Shown here one piece after another: positions 45,031 through 56,771 of a stretch of DNA of 64,000 nt; the stretch's first letter is position 1, and each line of letters begins with the position of its first letter. The position numbers were made by a program, and so were the translations under genes. The DNA comes from Akanthomyces muscarius. Its lineage: Eukaryota; Ascomycota; Sordariomycetes; Hypocreales; Cordycipitaceae. Under the pieces are notes generated by a model. The model worked only from the letters and a program-made list of their open reading frames with translations, made no database searches and was not told the DNA's origin. The stretch lies in the NCBI RefSeq assembly GCF_028009165.1, contig NC_079243.1:496001-560000 (forward strand), read 5' to 3'.

Positions 45031-45403
45031 GTTACTGTCCTTGTGCTGTCTTCCACCTAAGGGGCACCATTGCCCTCCTTGCTAGCTGCAACATGGCAAG
45101 GACCAATGCTAGCGGAAACACATGTAATTTTGTGAACTCGACTGTTGCAAGTTTTGAGCATAGACGAGTTTTATGTATATAGTCATCAGAAGTAGAGAAA
45201 ACAGCAATCAAGAGATGTTTAGGATGGTGAACTGCTGCGCAATTATTGTTGAAATAGTGAAACCCCTATGCAATCGTATTTAATACTTATTGATGCTTCT
45301 ACCTAGAACAATGTACCAATCAACCCAGAGCGAAAATGCACTTCTGGCACTCTTCGCCGGCACTGCTCGCCGGCTAACTGCTCTCTTCTCAGGCCTGCTA
45401 CTT

Positions 45404-46166
45404 CTACAAAGGCTGGCCAGCAACCGATACGAGTCGGAGCACTGTTCTAGAACTGAAGAATAGATGTATGGTAGCAACTGCCACGCTCGCAAAGACAAGA
45501 TAAAACACCACGCCTTTCTTCACGCTGCCGTCGCCCACTCCCCGCGCCCTTTCCGCAGTCCAGTAAATAAGAATAACAACAAACGCCGAAATCAGCGAGC
45601 TGACCCATGCCAGGATGCCAAACCAGAACCCGATCAGGTGCAGACTTGGTCGTCGATGCCGATACGTCAATACAACGAACGCACAGGCGAGGACAAAAAA
45701 GCCGAAGCAAAGCCAGAGTAGTGGCTGCATAAAATTGAAGCCGTAACATTTCTCGTGACCAAAGTCAAAACATGATTTCGTTGTACCCACTGTTACCGCC
45801 CGTGGCAAGAGTTGATCAACGAGGTGCTCCGCCGCCGCCGTTGCACTGCTCACGAGGCTGTTGGCTTGATCAGTCACACGTGTGGCCTGTGTAGCCAGGT
45901 CGCTGCCTGCTTGGGTCGCCTGGGACACAATGGTCTGCAGTGGATCTGGCACGGACGGAAACCCACGGCGGTTGAGGTGGTGGTTGAACTGCAGGCTACG
46001 GTCAGCAACGAAGTCAGCATCAGTCAAGTCGTCGAACGCTTGCCGAAAGAGTAAGTATGCCTTTCGTTTTACTGCCGGCGGTCAAGCCAAAAGACGCGAC
46101 CGCCAAAGAAAAGACTGTTGGCACGGCGTACTGCCAGATTGTGCTCCAACTTCCGAAATGCTCCAT
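45404..46166 (-). CDS. tetraspan membrane protein MP-C
   Basis: First exon from the ATG at 46166 (WQYAVPTVFSLAVASFGLTA, one membrane segment); second exon to 45404 carries a helical loop (IVSQATQAGSDLATQATRV), a Cys pair (SCFDFGHEKCYGF) and three further segments (LLWLCFGFFVLACAFVVL, FWFGILAWVSSLISAFVVIL, VVFYLVFASVAVATIHLFF). One TM, a loop and three TMs resemble SUR7/PalI-type proteins, but no diagnostic motif is present. The exon junction (around 46000-46075) was not resolved. Divergent to CC-C. Confidence 0.5.
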
Positions 46167-46528
46167 GTTTACTCTCTTCTTCAAGATGGACGGCTTCTGG
46201 GAGGAGACAATGCTATATGTTTGCTTTTGAAATGCGAGAATGGACGAATAGGCTATGGTAGTGCTTCGTAACTCGAAAAGTATACTCATTCCACTGCGTG
46301 CCGAAGAGGCCTTGCCCAGTTCTGATCCTATTTTCTCGACTTCCGTCCACATGGCCAGTACTAGCGCCTAAAGCCAGGCATTGACACCTTCCGTTACCAA
46401 CATTTATAGGTAGCCTCGTTCACACACTATATGCTTGTACGCAACCCATTCTCTCTGGTTGATGTGCCATTTTCCTCTTTCACCTGCTAAGAACACTGCA
46501 CTAAAAAGGCACGAATTGAATACTAATT

Positions 46529-46972
46529 ATGTCCATGCTAGCAGACAACGAGCCATGCAATCCAGCCGCCATTGAGACTGATACAGCGAGAACTAGCGTT
46601 TCTAGAATGCAAAGCCGCATTAGCGATCTCGAGCAGCAAATTAAGAGCCAAGAGAAAGCCAACACGGAGCTTCATCATCTACTCTCAGAGGAACACGACA
46701 AGCTAGAAGAAGAGTCATTTCAACGAAAAATGCTGGAATTTGACCTCAATCAGCACAAGGAGGCTATTGCGGAAGTGCTGAGCGGACTGCGGCAGCGGGA
46801 CCAGACAATCCAAGCCCAGAGCGGTCTCTTGCGAGCCTCCTGGTTGGACGGCCAAGCCTTGGCCTCGTCCCAGCGCCAGACGATACAGATGTTGCAGAGA
46901 AGACTCGAGGATTTGTCTGCAGATGGGGTTGCTATGGCCCATAATGGAAAGAAAAGAAAATTTTCGGAGTAG
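46529..46972 (+). CDS. coiled-coil protein CC-C
   Basis: 147 aa, true ATG, intronless. Coiled coil over most of its length (RISDLEQQIKSQEKANTELH; LFDL-type heptads continue to residue 125), ending in the basic GKKRKFSE, a likely nuclear localisation signal. Divergently paired with MP-C, as CC-A is with MP-A. Confidence 0.6.
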   Translation: MSMLADNEPCNPAAIETDTARTSVSRMQSRISDLEQQIKSQEKANTELHHLLSEEHDKLEEESFQRKMLEFDLNQHKEAIAEVLSGLRQRDQTIQAQSGLLRASWLDGQALASSQRQTIQMLQRRLEDLSADGVAMAHNGKKRKFSE

Positions 46973-47872
46973 GATGTAACTATGCATCATGAAGAACTCC
47001 AATCCTATTGTCGGACGGTCATTTAGCAGAACACCTGGCTGGGCTGGCGACAATGCACTATGCATTAACGTTACATGAAGCAAGATTTTTGTACTGTAAA
47101 GTACCGCGCGAGACCAAAGCATTTTTAGACCTCCCCTATGGACTCCATCAGCGAGCAGCATTGCCGCCTTCATCCATCGCGAATAATACCTGAGGTAGGT
47201 ACATTGGGTCGTGCTAAGCAGGGTTCCAGCAACCAGCAGCAGCTAGCAGCTCCCAGCGGCCCTAGCACGGCGCCGAACAGCGCTCTAGCAACCTAGCCCG
47301 CTGGCTTACCTGCTGTACCGAGTTTGTCTCTTGTCCTCCCCCATCCTAGCAGCGTCCTTGCTGCGAACTGTGCCGAGCCTGAATTCATCCCTTCTAGTCG
47401 GGGTTGATTCGTTTCGGTAAAATGACTCATCCTACTTTTTCCTTCGCTAGCCGGGGTTGATGCTGGACTCTACCAGCCTTAGCTAGCAGTCATGAACCAG
47501 CACCCATCAGTTTCCGACTTGCCTTTTCAGACTGCTTTCTGCGAATCCATTTTTGTCGTGTCAGGCCAGAAAGCGAATGTCACCTTGTGCTGCCTAGTTT
47601 TCAATGAGAAGCGGCCGGTGCTCTGCTAGGGTCTATTCCTTGTGGGTGGGAGGATGACGCAACAGCCTGAAGGTCACTTTTTGATGCACTGACGCCGGTC
47701 ATCCCTTTGCGACAGCATTATACACCTATGCGTCGCACATAAGACAATTGAATATCTGTTATTAAAATACCACCGAGGATGGGACTGTTTCGAAAGCCTC
47801 GAGCTGCTCGCAAAATTATGTTGCAGAAAATCCTGGCCCACAAGACCCCGTACTGCCTGTCGCAACAGTGAC
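46973..47872. other. no gene seen
   Basis: Contains a CAGC/CTAGCA-rich low-complexity patch (47218-47300); nothing else recognised. Confidence 0.5.
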
Positions 47873-49702
47873 ATGATGCTACGAAGGATCTTGCCCGTTG
47901 CCACCCTGGTGCACCTAACTATCGCGAGTTCTCTTTCGGGAGTATACGACAACATGACGCCGGGTCATCGCATCATCCGCCGCTATCGTAACTCGACTTC
48001 TCCGGCTGTCTCAGAGACAACAACACAAGAGCTCACACAGGAGCTCACACAGGAGCTCACGCTATCTACACCGACGACGATCTCACAGACTCTTGATCAT
48101 ACTTTGATCTCGGAGACGTTGCCTACTTCACTGAGCGTCGTAACCCTGGTGACTATTGAGCCTACGTCCGCGGCCGCTCCCTTGCCAACGCCCCAATTTC
48201 CAGGTTCGATCACGTCGGACGCCACCACAACGGAGCTAGCAGCACCCGATTATCCTGTCTCTACTCCCCAAGTACTGGTATCTTCAGGCTTGACCTCGCG
48301 AGTCGCAAGCAATCCACCTACGCTCATTGAAAACCCTCTCACCACGCAAACTTCACCTGCGTTGCCTACCTCTGCTCCCCCAACCGCATTCCCCTCCTCA
48401 ACTTCCTCGCCCGTATTGCCCACGTCTACTTTCTCACCTAAGTTGTCCACCTCTACTTCCCCAACTACAGTGGCCACCTCTACTTCCCTAACCGCATTAT
48501 TCAGCTCTCATTTCTCATCTGAATTGCCCACGGCTGCTTCCTCGCCTTCGCTGTCCACCGTTTCCTCAGTTGTAAGCCCGACCAGCACGAACAAATCACC
48601 ACCACCAGACATCCTCACAACCACTGGACACTCAGACACAAGTCAGACTCCCGTATCTGCCTCAAACTCGGCTCTAGGCAGTACGAGCAGACCGCTGTCA
48701 CCAAGCTTCACGACCACCACTGAAGACACAGAGCAAACCACGCCACACGTGAATGTCTCGGCCGCCCCAGTTTCAACACCGGAAGATATGAGTATACCAG
48801 CATCACCGATTGCGACTGCATTGAATGGGAACTCAAAGACGACCCAGCCACTCCCGTCTACATTATTTGCAACCCCAGCTCGTACGAATAGTCTGTCGAC
48901 GCCAGGTTCCATCACAGCCACAAGCTCGAAACAGCCAGCCAGCCCAGGTACTGTCCGCGATCATACATGCATCTGATTGAACCCTACTAATGCATGATCA
49001 GTTCTATCGGACACCGTAACTTCTAGTTCTGCGCCAATTACGGCAAACCAGCAGGCCACTGCATCATCGCGACAATCAGGATCGACGTCACAGTCCTCCT
49101 CGGAATCTGTGTCAAAATCCACAGTGTCGAACACGGCAGCACGAACCACAAGTACAAACACTGTCGATAGTTTTGCAAACAAAGCTCATATGATTCAAAC
49201 AGACAACACGTCAGTCACTGAAATGACGCCGGAGCCCACGCGCAACGCGACGTCAGCTGTGTCTTCCGATGCTGGCATCTCCACCACACGAGAGGATATA
49301 AGCCTCAACTATTCTACCACTCTGGACACGTCGAATGAGCCAACTGCTGATTCTTCCTGGACCAGTAGGCTCACCGTCCAAGCAGGGTCTCTAACATCGT
49401 CTGGAGCTACACATACCACAGGCGCTTCTAGGACTGGCGCGACACCCAATTCCCCTGGCGACATCTTTGCAAACAGTGGTGGTCGACAGACTGCCAAACA
49501 GAAAGTCACGACAGCTGGGGTTGCTATTGGTGCTATTAGCGGTAGCGCGCTATTAGGGGCAGCGATGTTTCTGTTCTCCTCTCGGTACGGGAAAAGGCGG
49601 CGCTACCGAAGGACTAGTGAGACGAGCAGCAGCCAGAGCTCCATGGAGATACGATGCGCTGGGTTGTCAGATGAGAGACTAGTGCATAGGCATTACATGT
49701 AG
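47873..49702 (+). CDS. mucin-like single-pass membrane protein
   Basis: Two exons (47873-48947, 49002-49702), phase 1, 591 aa. Signal peptide (MMLRRILPVATLVHLTIASS), a very long Ser/Thr/Pro-rich ectodomain for O-mannosylation, including a triple TQEL repeat near residue 50, then one membrane segment (TAGVAIGAISGSALLGAAMF), a basic stop-transfer (GKRRRYRR) and a short cytoplasmic tail. The design is that of fungal cell-wall sensors or surface mucins such as Wsc/Mid2 types, but no WSC or other ligand domain is visible. Confidence 0.7.
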
Positions 49703-49795
49703 CTCTCTCAATTTTCGCTCCTATACCGTGACTTTTGATGCTTATTCCACTTTTTTGACAATCATATCCCCTCATATGCGTCGGGTCACAAGGGC

Positions 49796-49856
49796 AGAGC
49801 AGAGCGTAGCAGGGCATAGCGTAGCAGGGCATAGCGTAAAAGAGCAGAGCACGGAA
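49796..49856. repeat. CATAGCGTAGCAGGG-type tandem repeat
   Basis: About four imperfect 15-bp units built from CAGAG/CGTAG pentamers, just 3' of the mucin gene. Confidence 0.5.
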
Positions 49857-49914
49857 GAGGGGATTTAGGGTTAGATTAATGTAGCTTTCTTTTCTCGTTT
49901 AATTTCTTTGCAAC

Positions 49915-50349
49915 TTATGATAGTATTGTAATTGAGTGCTCTATGTGATCTAGCAATGCATTGCACTGCTGCCCAACTTCGACAACCATCGGGTCGAAAA
50001 TGCCTCGCGATAAATATCGGAGACGCGCAAACTCGAGACGGTCCCTTCCGAGTTCGCGATTGATGCTGACAATCTGGTCGACTGGAAATGTAGTGCACGT
50101 AGAAACCGATAGGCTACCTGTCAAAGGTAATGCCGAGTTCCTCGCTGCCGTAGGTTTGCGAGGTTTGCGAGGTTTGCGAGGTTTGCGAGGTTTGCGCCGC
50201 CAGCGTCTAGGCCGCAGCCAGCCAGGTATACGAATCTTGAGGCGCCTCAAGCCCATCGTTTTTGGGGTATATAGTGCTGATAATTTATCATGTAAAGTAG
50301 CGCCAAGGGCAGCTCCAACGGTCGTCAAATTATCACATCTGGATGGCAT
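49915..50349 (-). CDS. small protein with RKP tripeptide repeats
   Basis: 144 aa, true ATG. A 9-bp unit repeated about five times (50156-50195) encodes (RKP)n in a basic N-terminal third; the rest reads like a folded helical domain (FPVDQIVSINRELGRDRLEF, VEVGQQCNALLDHIEHSI). The opposite-strand frame (LRG repeats) is a shadow. No family. Confidence 0.45.
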   Translation of the reverse strand: MPSRCDNLTTVGAALGATLHDKLSALYTPKTMGLRRLKIRIPGWLRPRRWRRKPRKPRKPRKPRKPTAARNSALPLTGSLSVSTCTTFPVDQIVSINRELGRDRLEFARLRYLSRGIFDPMVVEVGQQCNALLDHIEHSITILS

Positions 50350-50582
50350 AACGTACTATATGAAGGCTGGATCAAGTACGCGCCGAAAGCGAAGCATATT
50401 GCTCCTGTCCAACGTCTATATGCTGCTGCTCTGATGGTCATTTTTGAACAGACTTTCCTGTTGCGCTTGTGGATATCAGGCGCGGATCGCTTGTAGAAGC
50501 AATTTTTGGACATAGGCGCCTATATCAGGCCACGAGCTGGCACGTTTCTATTCGTTTTTTTTTCTGCTCTCTTCATCAAGTC

Positions 50583-50930
50583 ATGACATCAGCGAAGCAA
50601 ACCAAGAAGAGCACACGATCGATCACGCAAGGACGAGGCTGTGCCGGAACGCTCTCCCAGTCCCCGGCAGTATCGGCTACGCGCCGCAAGAGTACAAGCC
50701 GAAAGACTACTAGGCGTACAACTGCAGGCCGCAAGACATGCCGCAAGACTACAAGCAGCAAAACTGCCAGCCAGCCACTAGGGCTAGTGCGACAAAACGG
50801 CAGGATGTGGAGCCTCCGATTGGCGGCTACGGGCAGAAGGTCAGTAAGCGGGATGCATCGACACCGGAACCTTGCTAACATGGCGCAGCGCTCAAAACGT
50901 CCTATTAGCAAGTCGATACGAGTAGACTAA
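50583..50930 (+). CDS. basic Lys/Arg/Thr-rich protein
   Basis: Opens with MTSAKQTKKSTRSITQGRG; many SRKTT/RKT-like motifs. A GTCAGT..GCGCAG intron with a GCTAAC branch site starts at about 50840, giving an alternative C terminus (SAQNVLLASRYE). Histone-tail-like composition suggests nuclear location; no family. Confidence 0.35.
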   Translation: MTSAKQTKKSTRSITQGRGCAGTLSQSPAVSATRRKSTSRKTTRRTTAGRKTCRKTTSSKTASQPLGLVRQNGRMWSLRLAATGRRSVSGMHRHRNLANMAQRSKRPISKSIRVD

Positions 50931-51540
50931 TATCCGACTTTGGCATATGCACTGAAGGGGTTCGAACACGCAGAACATCTGTATTATATGACAATCTTGA
51001 ATATATTTTGTGAATCATTGAGCTATTCAGAGACCTGCCAGAAGCTGAATGACCTCTTGTGACAAGACGGACCGACGTATGAGGCATTGCCAAGAGGTGA
51101 TACGCCAAAACTCACACGATGCTTGTCGGCTTGTCCAACGGTGATCCGCGCGGAACCTGGTAGTAGGACTATCCAACACGGGTCTGACTGAGACTGTAAA
51201 ACTAAGAGTTTGGCGCTCCGGAGCAGAAGTTGAAAGGAGACCTTGAAGATCGAAGACTCCGGAGGGCTACTAAGACTGAGTTTTGCAGATAGATCGAAAA
51301 ACGAGTCATGGAGGCGCATAGCAGATCAAACGTTGTTGCGTTTGTCATGCGCATGTCCGTGACACGATCCGGTATTCGGCGATACGGCACCTGGGCTGAG
51401 AATCAGGATCGCAAGGGATGACCAGCTATTCTTAGCTCCTCCCATCAACACAGGCATGTTATATAGAACGTGTTGTCTTGTCTCTGCGTAACGAGAGTTA
51501 GACGCGGGAACTTGCTACAGCCACTTTTCTTAGGGTTAGC

Positions 51541-51798
51541 ATGCCTCATCACGACAATACGCTGTCCATTGACTGTTTGGGTTGCAGAAGAAGTATAGAG
51601 CTTGCCCCGGTAGACGACCCGAAAGATTTCGGTTTTCAGAATTTTGGACAGCGTTGGTATTATTGCGGATGCTGCGCCGAAAGCGTCGCTTGTCCGACTG
51701 GCATATCCTTCGCACAGGCTGTGAGGGAACCTAGGTGCGTGCTATTGCAACTTCATCAACGTCTAATGACTGACGGACGGATAGACAACTACCTCTGA
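51541..51798 (+). CDS. small putative zinc-binding protein
   Basis: 85 aa, true ATG. Two Cys knuckles, CLGCRRS and YYCGCC, about 25 residues apart, suggest a zinc ribbon. The C terminus is helical (CVLLQLHQRLMTDG). No family recognised. Confidence 0.5.
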   Translation: MPHHDNTLSIDCLGCRRSIELAPVDDPKDFGFQNFGQRWYYCGCCAESVACPTGISFAQAVREPRCVLLQLHQRLMTDGRIDNYL

Positions 51799-52203
51799 AA
51801 AGAATACCCAGAATGCAGACTACAACTCGACAGAAAACTGCAAAAGTGTTTGCGGTGATCTGATTCTAACTTTTGCATGGTGGTCGCTGCATCGGCGACG
51901 GGCTCAGTATCTATAATGAGGGGCTGCCCTAAGTTTACTCACCACAGCTTCGTACAGATACTTAGATCATGATTTACAATAAAATGGGACACTCTCCTTC
52001 TTCAAGTGGTATCTTCTATGATTACGTTTCCCCGTTCTTGACACATTTGTTTGCTCGAAGGATACTCGAGGAGGCCTGCAGATCATCAGCATTGTACTCC
52101 ATATAGTGATGCATTATTGATAGTATTATTATTAATACCAATGTTAATAGTACAGTATTATTATCAATGTTAAGAATCAATTGAATGCAATACTTTCTGA
52201 ACG

Positions 52204-52764
52204 CTATGAGCAGCTGTAGCTGTCCCAGCAGTGCATCGGTTGTAGTTGAGCTGGAGTTGGACTGGCCACATTGCGACGAAACACACCTCTACTTACTACC
52301 ATAAGTGAGCAAAGAGACAACAGAAAAAAAAAGGAATACAGTACTGCAATGATGGAGAAGCATACAGACGCCATGCTATCGCGAGCGAAATATCGGAACA
52401 AGATGCGCCCCGACCGTTGGCCGAATGGGTGACGCTCAAAGTGAATGTTGCCTCGGGACTGCCCCCCAAGGGTGTTTCCGATGTTTTGAAGCACAAGTCC
52501 TCGTTCGTCATCATGTACGGCGTTTGATTCCAAGTCGGCGCAACGGCAGTGATCAGCTGTAGCATTTGTGTGCATCCTGGGTATCGCAGATGGCCGCGAA
52601 CAGGCGAGCACCTGGCTAGACAATGTTGCATAAACTGGTCCTTTCTGTGGTATAAACAATGTGTAACCTCTGCTTTCACGTGTCCTGCTCCAGATCCGCA
52701 CGGCTTTCGTAGACTCTGCGTCTATAAATAGGCGTAGAGCCAAGTTTCGCACCTCGTCCTCCAT
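52204..52764 (-). CDS. uncertain gene divergent from the captain
   Basis: 186-codon frame from a true ATG (EDEVRNLALRLFIDAESTKA), with a hydrophobic stretch (VCFSIIAVLYSFFFLLSLCS) near the C terminus. A competing frame on the same strand overlaps most of it, so coding status is unsure. The TATAAATA at 52725 lies inside it. Confidence 0.25.
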   Translation of the reverse strand: MEDEVRNLALRLFIDAESTKAVRIWSRTRESRGYTLFIPQKGPVYATLSSQVLACSRPSAIPRMHTNATADHCRCADLESNAVHDDERGLVLQNIGNTLGGQSRGNIHFERHPFGQRSGRILFRYFARDSMASVCFSIIAVLYSFFFLLSLCSLMVVSRGVFRRNVASPTPAQLQPMHCWDSYSCS

Positions 52765-52921
52765 CTCAATGCCAAAGCAAAAACTCCAGCATCTTGCTTA
52801 TCCAGTTGCCGTTGCCCATGATTTCTCATTTGTCCATCCTCCAAGTACCACTTTGCATTGGAACTCTTTAGGTTGCTTCTCTCGCTTTCGCGCAAAGATC
52901 TACTCGAAACCATCTAGAGCC

Positions 52922-55383
52922 ATGTCAGAGTTGATGTTGGCCCCGGTGACTAGCCCAAATATTCAAGCGAGACGGGCCATGCAGCGTTTGAACATCCGAC
53001 GCCAAAAAAGGGGTTCCGTCGTGCAGAACTTCTCGACAGTGGCCTGGGACAAAACACAACGTATGGCAGTCTCTCACAAGGGCACGGCTTCGTCCGACCC
53101 GCCAACCTCTCATGACCTGCCTATGTCTCCGCCGGAGCCAAATCCATACACAGAGCTATCCGAAGATGAGCTGTACGAGAAGTTCCAAAACGATGGACCG
53201 GTGTTAGCCGATCACAGTGAAAAGACCAAAGCGGCCAAAAAATCAGAGGAGGCCAAATGGATCGCGTAAGATAACCGCCAGACTAGCACTGCGCGCGGCA
53301 CAACGGAAGACTTAACGGCAGCAGGCTGACTTCTACCACTACAGGTTCTGCCAACGCCGGGCGAAAGACCCCGAGGAACAACTGAAGCGCAGCGATGCAG
53401 CACTATTCAAAGTGTACCTGGTCCGGCGGGTGAAGATGTCGCGGATCGAAAAACAGTCATCCATCATGACATACTGGAAAACCTTGAGCATGGTATATGC
53501 AGAGAAGGCAAAAGCCTGGATGAGCGATGCAATTCTCTACGATGTTCGCAACGTGAGTCTGGAATATGCGTGAAACGTATTGGTGCTGATGACCGACAGT
53601 GGATTCGTACAGACTTGACGCCGAGATTTTGTCTTGATACTTCGCAGAGGGAGAAAGCCGGGCTCTATATCGAGGACTTGGCCATGCTACTCAACCAACT
53701 CTGGATCCGCGATGAAGGGACCTTTGAGCATGAGAGATTGCGCGCCCAGCTAGCAGAAAATCTGATTATCGCGGGTGCTACCGCAACGCGACCGGGTGCC
53801 CTGATCGGAGCGATGCTTTACGAGCATTGGGAATTCCAGGTCTTCCCACCAATTCAAGGTTCCAAACGAGTACGGCTCGTTTTGGTCGTCAATCTCGAGC
53901 ATATCAAGCGAGCGGCAGGGGATTCCGAGCCGAAAAAGTTTGCCTTCCGTGAAGACGATATGCTTCTCTACGATCCCCTCATACCGGCCTTGGCGCTCGC
54001 GTTCTCTGACGGCGCCTTTTTGAACTGCTTTTCCACACCTGAGGACATCTACAAACTCAAGGTGCCGCCGAATCAGGACCGACTTCGGCTCCTGTGGAAA
54101 GAAGAATGGCGAAAACGCCCTATATTTCGCGACACTGTAGCGACAGCCTACGGCTCGTCTATTTCCGAAACCAAAGCTCTGTCTTATGACAGGGAACGGA
54201 AGCACTTGATTCGATTAGGCCGTTCTACCGGATTTGAGAAGCAACTACAATGGTACGACCTTCGTCGTGGTTCAGGAAAGAGGATCAACGGTATGTGGGC
54301 CCCTGCTCCAGAAAGTGATTGCTCGAAGCGGCGTATATGCTAAGACTGAGGCGTCCCACAGAGGAGCTCACGCCGGAGGAAAGAAACAAGATCATGGGTC
54401 ATCGCAAAGGCGATTCGAGCACCTACCTGACCTATTATATGTCCAACTTCATAGACAGGGACTGCCAATCCATTTGCTTCGGCAGCACCCCGCAGCAGGA
54501 TCTCATTCACCTTGCAGCTCGGCTGCAGCGTCACGATGCGGCGCCTACATGCCTGACGGAGGAAGAGCTTGCAGAGATCAACGAAGACGACGATCTCAAG
54601 GCGCTTCGGTTGGCCAAAGCCAACGCCGTGCAAGCATGGAAAGATCTGGGCTATCGAAGTAGGGAAGCTGCTGCCGGTACCACCGTGCGACAGGACTACG
54701 ATCGCTATAGCAGAGAAGCTGAGAACCTGTCCAAGTATCTCAAGGCTATACGCCTTCGGCAGGTCCTGGAAAGGTTTCACACAAATGTCCATGTGGAGGA
54801 AATAGACCGCCAGCTGCGGGGCATCAAACCCGCCGACATCATTGCGCCGCCCAGCATAGCGTACGACTTACCCGAGAGAGCTCATGTTGCTAAATCGTAT
54901 GCAGCGGCCGCAGAAGTGACCGGGGCAGAACAGCTGCATGAGCTGCGTCTCGAGCTTATAGGGGAGGTCAGTCGGCTCTGCGGCCGGCAGGAAAGTCGGG
55001 CGATTCGGGAGACTAAGCGCAAGCTGACGAGGGGGACAGGCCAAGCATCGCCGCTCACTGATGCTGGAGGGGAAACGGACGGTGAGAAAAGAAGAGTGCG
55101 GCCGCGTCGCCCGAACATGGCAGACCGCACACCGGATCGTGATGAGACGGGGCTAATCTGCGCGTTTTGCCGTTGGCACGGGCATCATGGAAGTGCCGAC
55201 CGCACGAAGACTTGGCAGATGAGACATTTGGTCAGACACCTGAAAACCATGCATCTAAACAAGTTGAAAATACCGTTTCTATGCCCGTGGCAAGATTGCG
55301 AGGCCATCCTTGGCAGCAGAGAGCACTTTGCCAGCCACTCCCAGGAGCATGGCCAAGATTTGCAGGCGAGCGTTTTCCGTTGA
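52922..55383 (+). CDS. DUF3435 tyrosine recombinase (Starship captain)
   Basis: Four exons (52922-53265, 53345-53552, 53600-54290, 54362-55383), phase-consistent, 754 aa; an in-frame ATG at 52769 would add 51 residues. Core DUF3435 signatures: ATRPGALIGAMLYEHWEFQV (first catalytic Arg), KKFAFREDDMLLYDPLIP, FSDGAF, QDRLRLLWKEEWRKRPIFRD, SYDRERKHLIRLGRSTGF, WYDLRRGSGKRIN (second Arg), EERNKIMGHRKGDSST then YLTYYMS (nucleophile Tyr). The C terminus carries Cys/His clusters (CAFCRWHGHH; FLCPWQDCEAI) that look like zinc fingers. DUF3435 recombinases mobilise Starship giant transposons and lie at the 5' end reading inward. All domains seem intact. Confidence 0.9.
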
Positions 55384-55844
55384 TAACACGACCACTTGGC
55401 CGGAAGAGCGCCGTGAAGTGTCAAGACACTCTTTTCTGTGGAAAGCTGCGCATCAGCACTCTGTCGCTGGTGCCACGGCCGCAGCTCGTCGCCACAGAAG
55501 GTCGCCCTGTGGAACAAATTATCGCATAGCTATAAGCATTTGTATAATAGTCAAGAATTACTGTCGATCTGCCGCTCTCACTGTGCCAAAGCTCATGTGC
55601 CATATGTTGCACCGTAAATCGGGTGTGTGTCAGCGCGTGAACATCGCGGCCATACGGAGGCCGCCATAAGGCACCTCCCGAGCCCCGGCTTCACAGACCC
55701 CTTAAGCCAGGCGGCCGTCACCGATTTTCCGACCGAAGAAGTTGTGACGTCAATGTGTCCAAGCGACTGCACTCTGGGAATGGGAAGCGTGTGCCCACTT
55801 CCTGCCTAGACCGGTTGTAGACTTATATAAATAGTCGCCCTTCC
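55384..55844. promoter_or_regulatory. spacer with TATA box of the chromodomain gene
   Basis: No gene seen in the spacer. A TATATAA element at 55825-55831 lies shortly upstream of the next ATG. Confidence 0.35.
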
Positions 55845-56771
55845 ATGCAAAAATCCAAAAAATGCCCGTTCTTCATCCACTTCTTTACGCAAAGCATCAT
55901 GGGCGTCTTTTTCCAGCAGCCATTTACTGAAAGGGCCTACGCAGAGGTGAAGGAGAAAGAATCTAGAGCCGCGCAGAAGAAGGCCACGAAACAACTGCCC
56001 TCAAAGCAAGACGATGCTCCGACCTTCGCACCCAGCAGACATGCAGTCTTAAAAGAGCCTGTGATAGATACGAACTTTCGTGTCGGTACGGAAGAGCCTA
56101 CCTCTCACGCCACAAACGTTGACCTTGCGAGCGATATGTTTTTCGGTGCGGCCTGTTGCGCGCAGAAAACCACGCACAAGCTAACTTACATGCAGGTAAC
56201 CAGCCACTGCTAGGCAGACTGTACAAATCCGCCTCGGAACCGCTCGCTGCCATGATCCCGGAACTGCGCCCGTCCTCTGCTAGGCATTCTCAGTTGGACG
56301 CAGCACGCTCCAATACCCAGTCAGAGATACTTTCTGTGACGAGCGTCAGCGAGGACGCTGTGCACGACACGGAAGGCTCAGCGAGAGATATCTCGCCAGA
56401 ACCACCGAGCGGTATGATGCGTGTCTGCGTACAAGGAAGCTAGGCTAATGTCAGCAGAAAATCTCGGGTCTCAGGCACAGCACGAGGCTATTGCCTCGGA
56501 TAACGCACAATACAGTAACCTGGAGCAGGAGTGGGAAGTAGAGAAGATCATTGGCGAAGAGACAAAAGCTGGAAAGCTGTATTACATGGTGAAATGGGTG
56601 CCTAGTCTTGTTGTCGAAGATGATATGCGGAATGCAGCGGAGGTAGTTGGTGAATGGCAAAAGATGAAGAAAAAGGTCAAGGTGAGGGCAAAACGAGCTG
56701 CTGACAGAAAAGGTGTGATGTGTGCAAAAGGAGCAAAAGGCGCAAAGGGCGCACAGCGCAAGCAAGGCTAG
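55845..56771 (+). CDS. chromodomain protein 2
   Basis: Phase-consistent three-exon model (55845-56145, 56196-56420, 56455-56771; 280 aa); intron 2 is only about 34-37 nt and intron 1 has a weak GTGCGG donor, so the last exon may instead be its own gene from the ATG at 56448. The C terminus has a chromodomain: QEWEVEKIIGEETKAGKLYY then MVKWVPSLVVEDDM and a helix VVGEWQKMKKK, ending in a KGAKGAKGA basic repeat. In the usual chromodomain WxGY..xTWE follows MVKW; here that element is replaced (VPSLVVEDD), so methyl-lysine binding is doubtful. First gene after the captain. Confidence 0.5.

Noticed and set aside
49961..50434. Plus-strand frame with LRG repeats
   Set aside because: Mirror of the RKP minisatellite; the minus-strand frame has the better ordered C-terminal domain.
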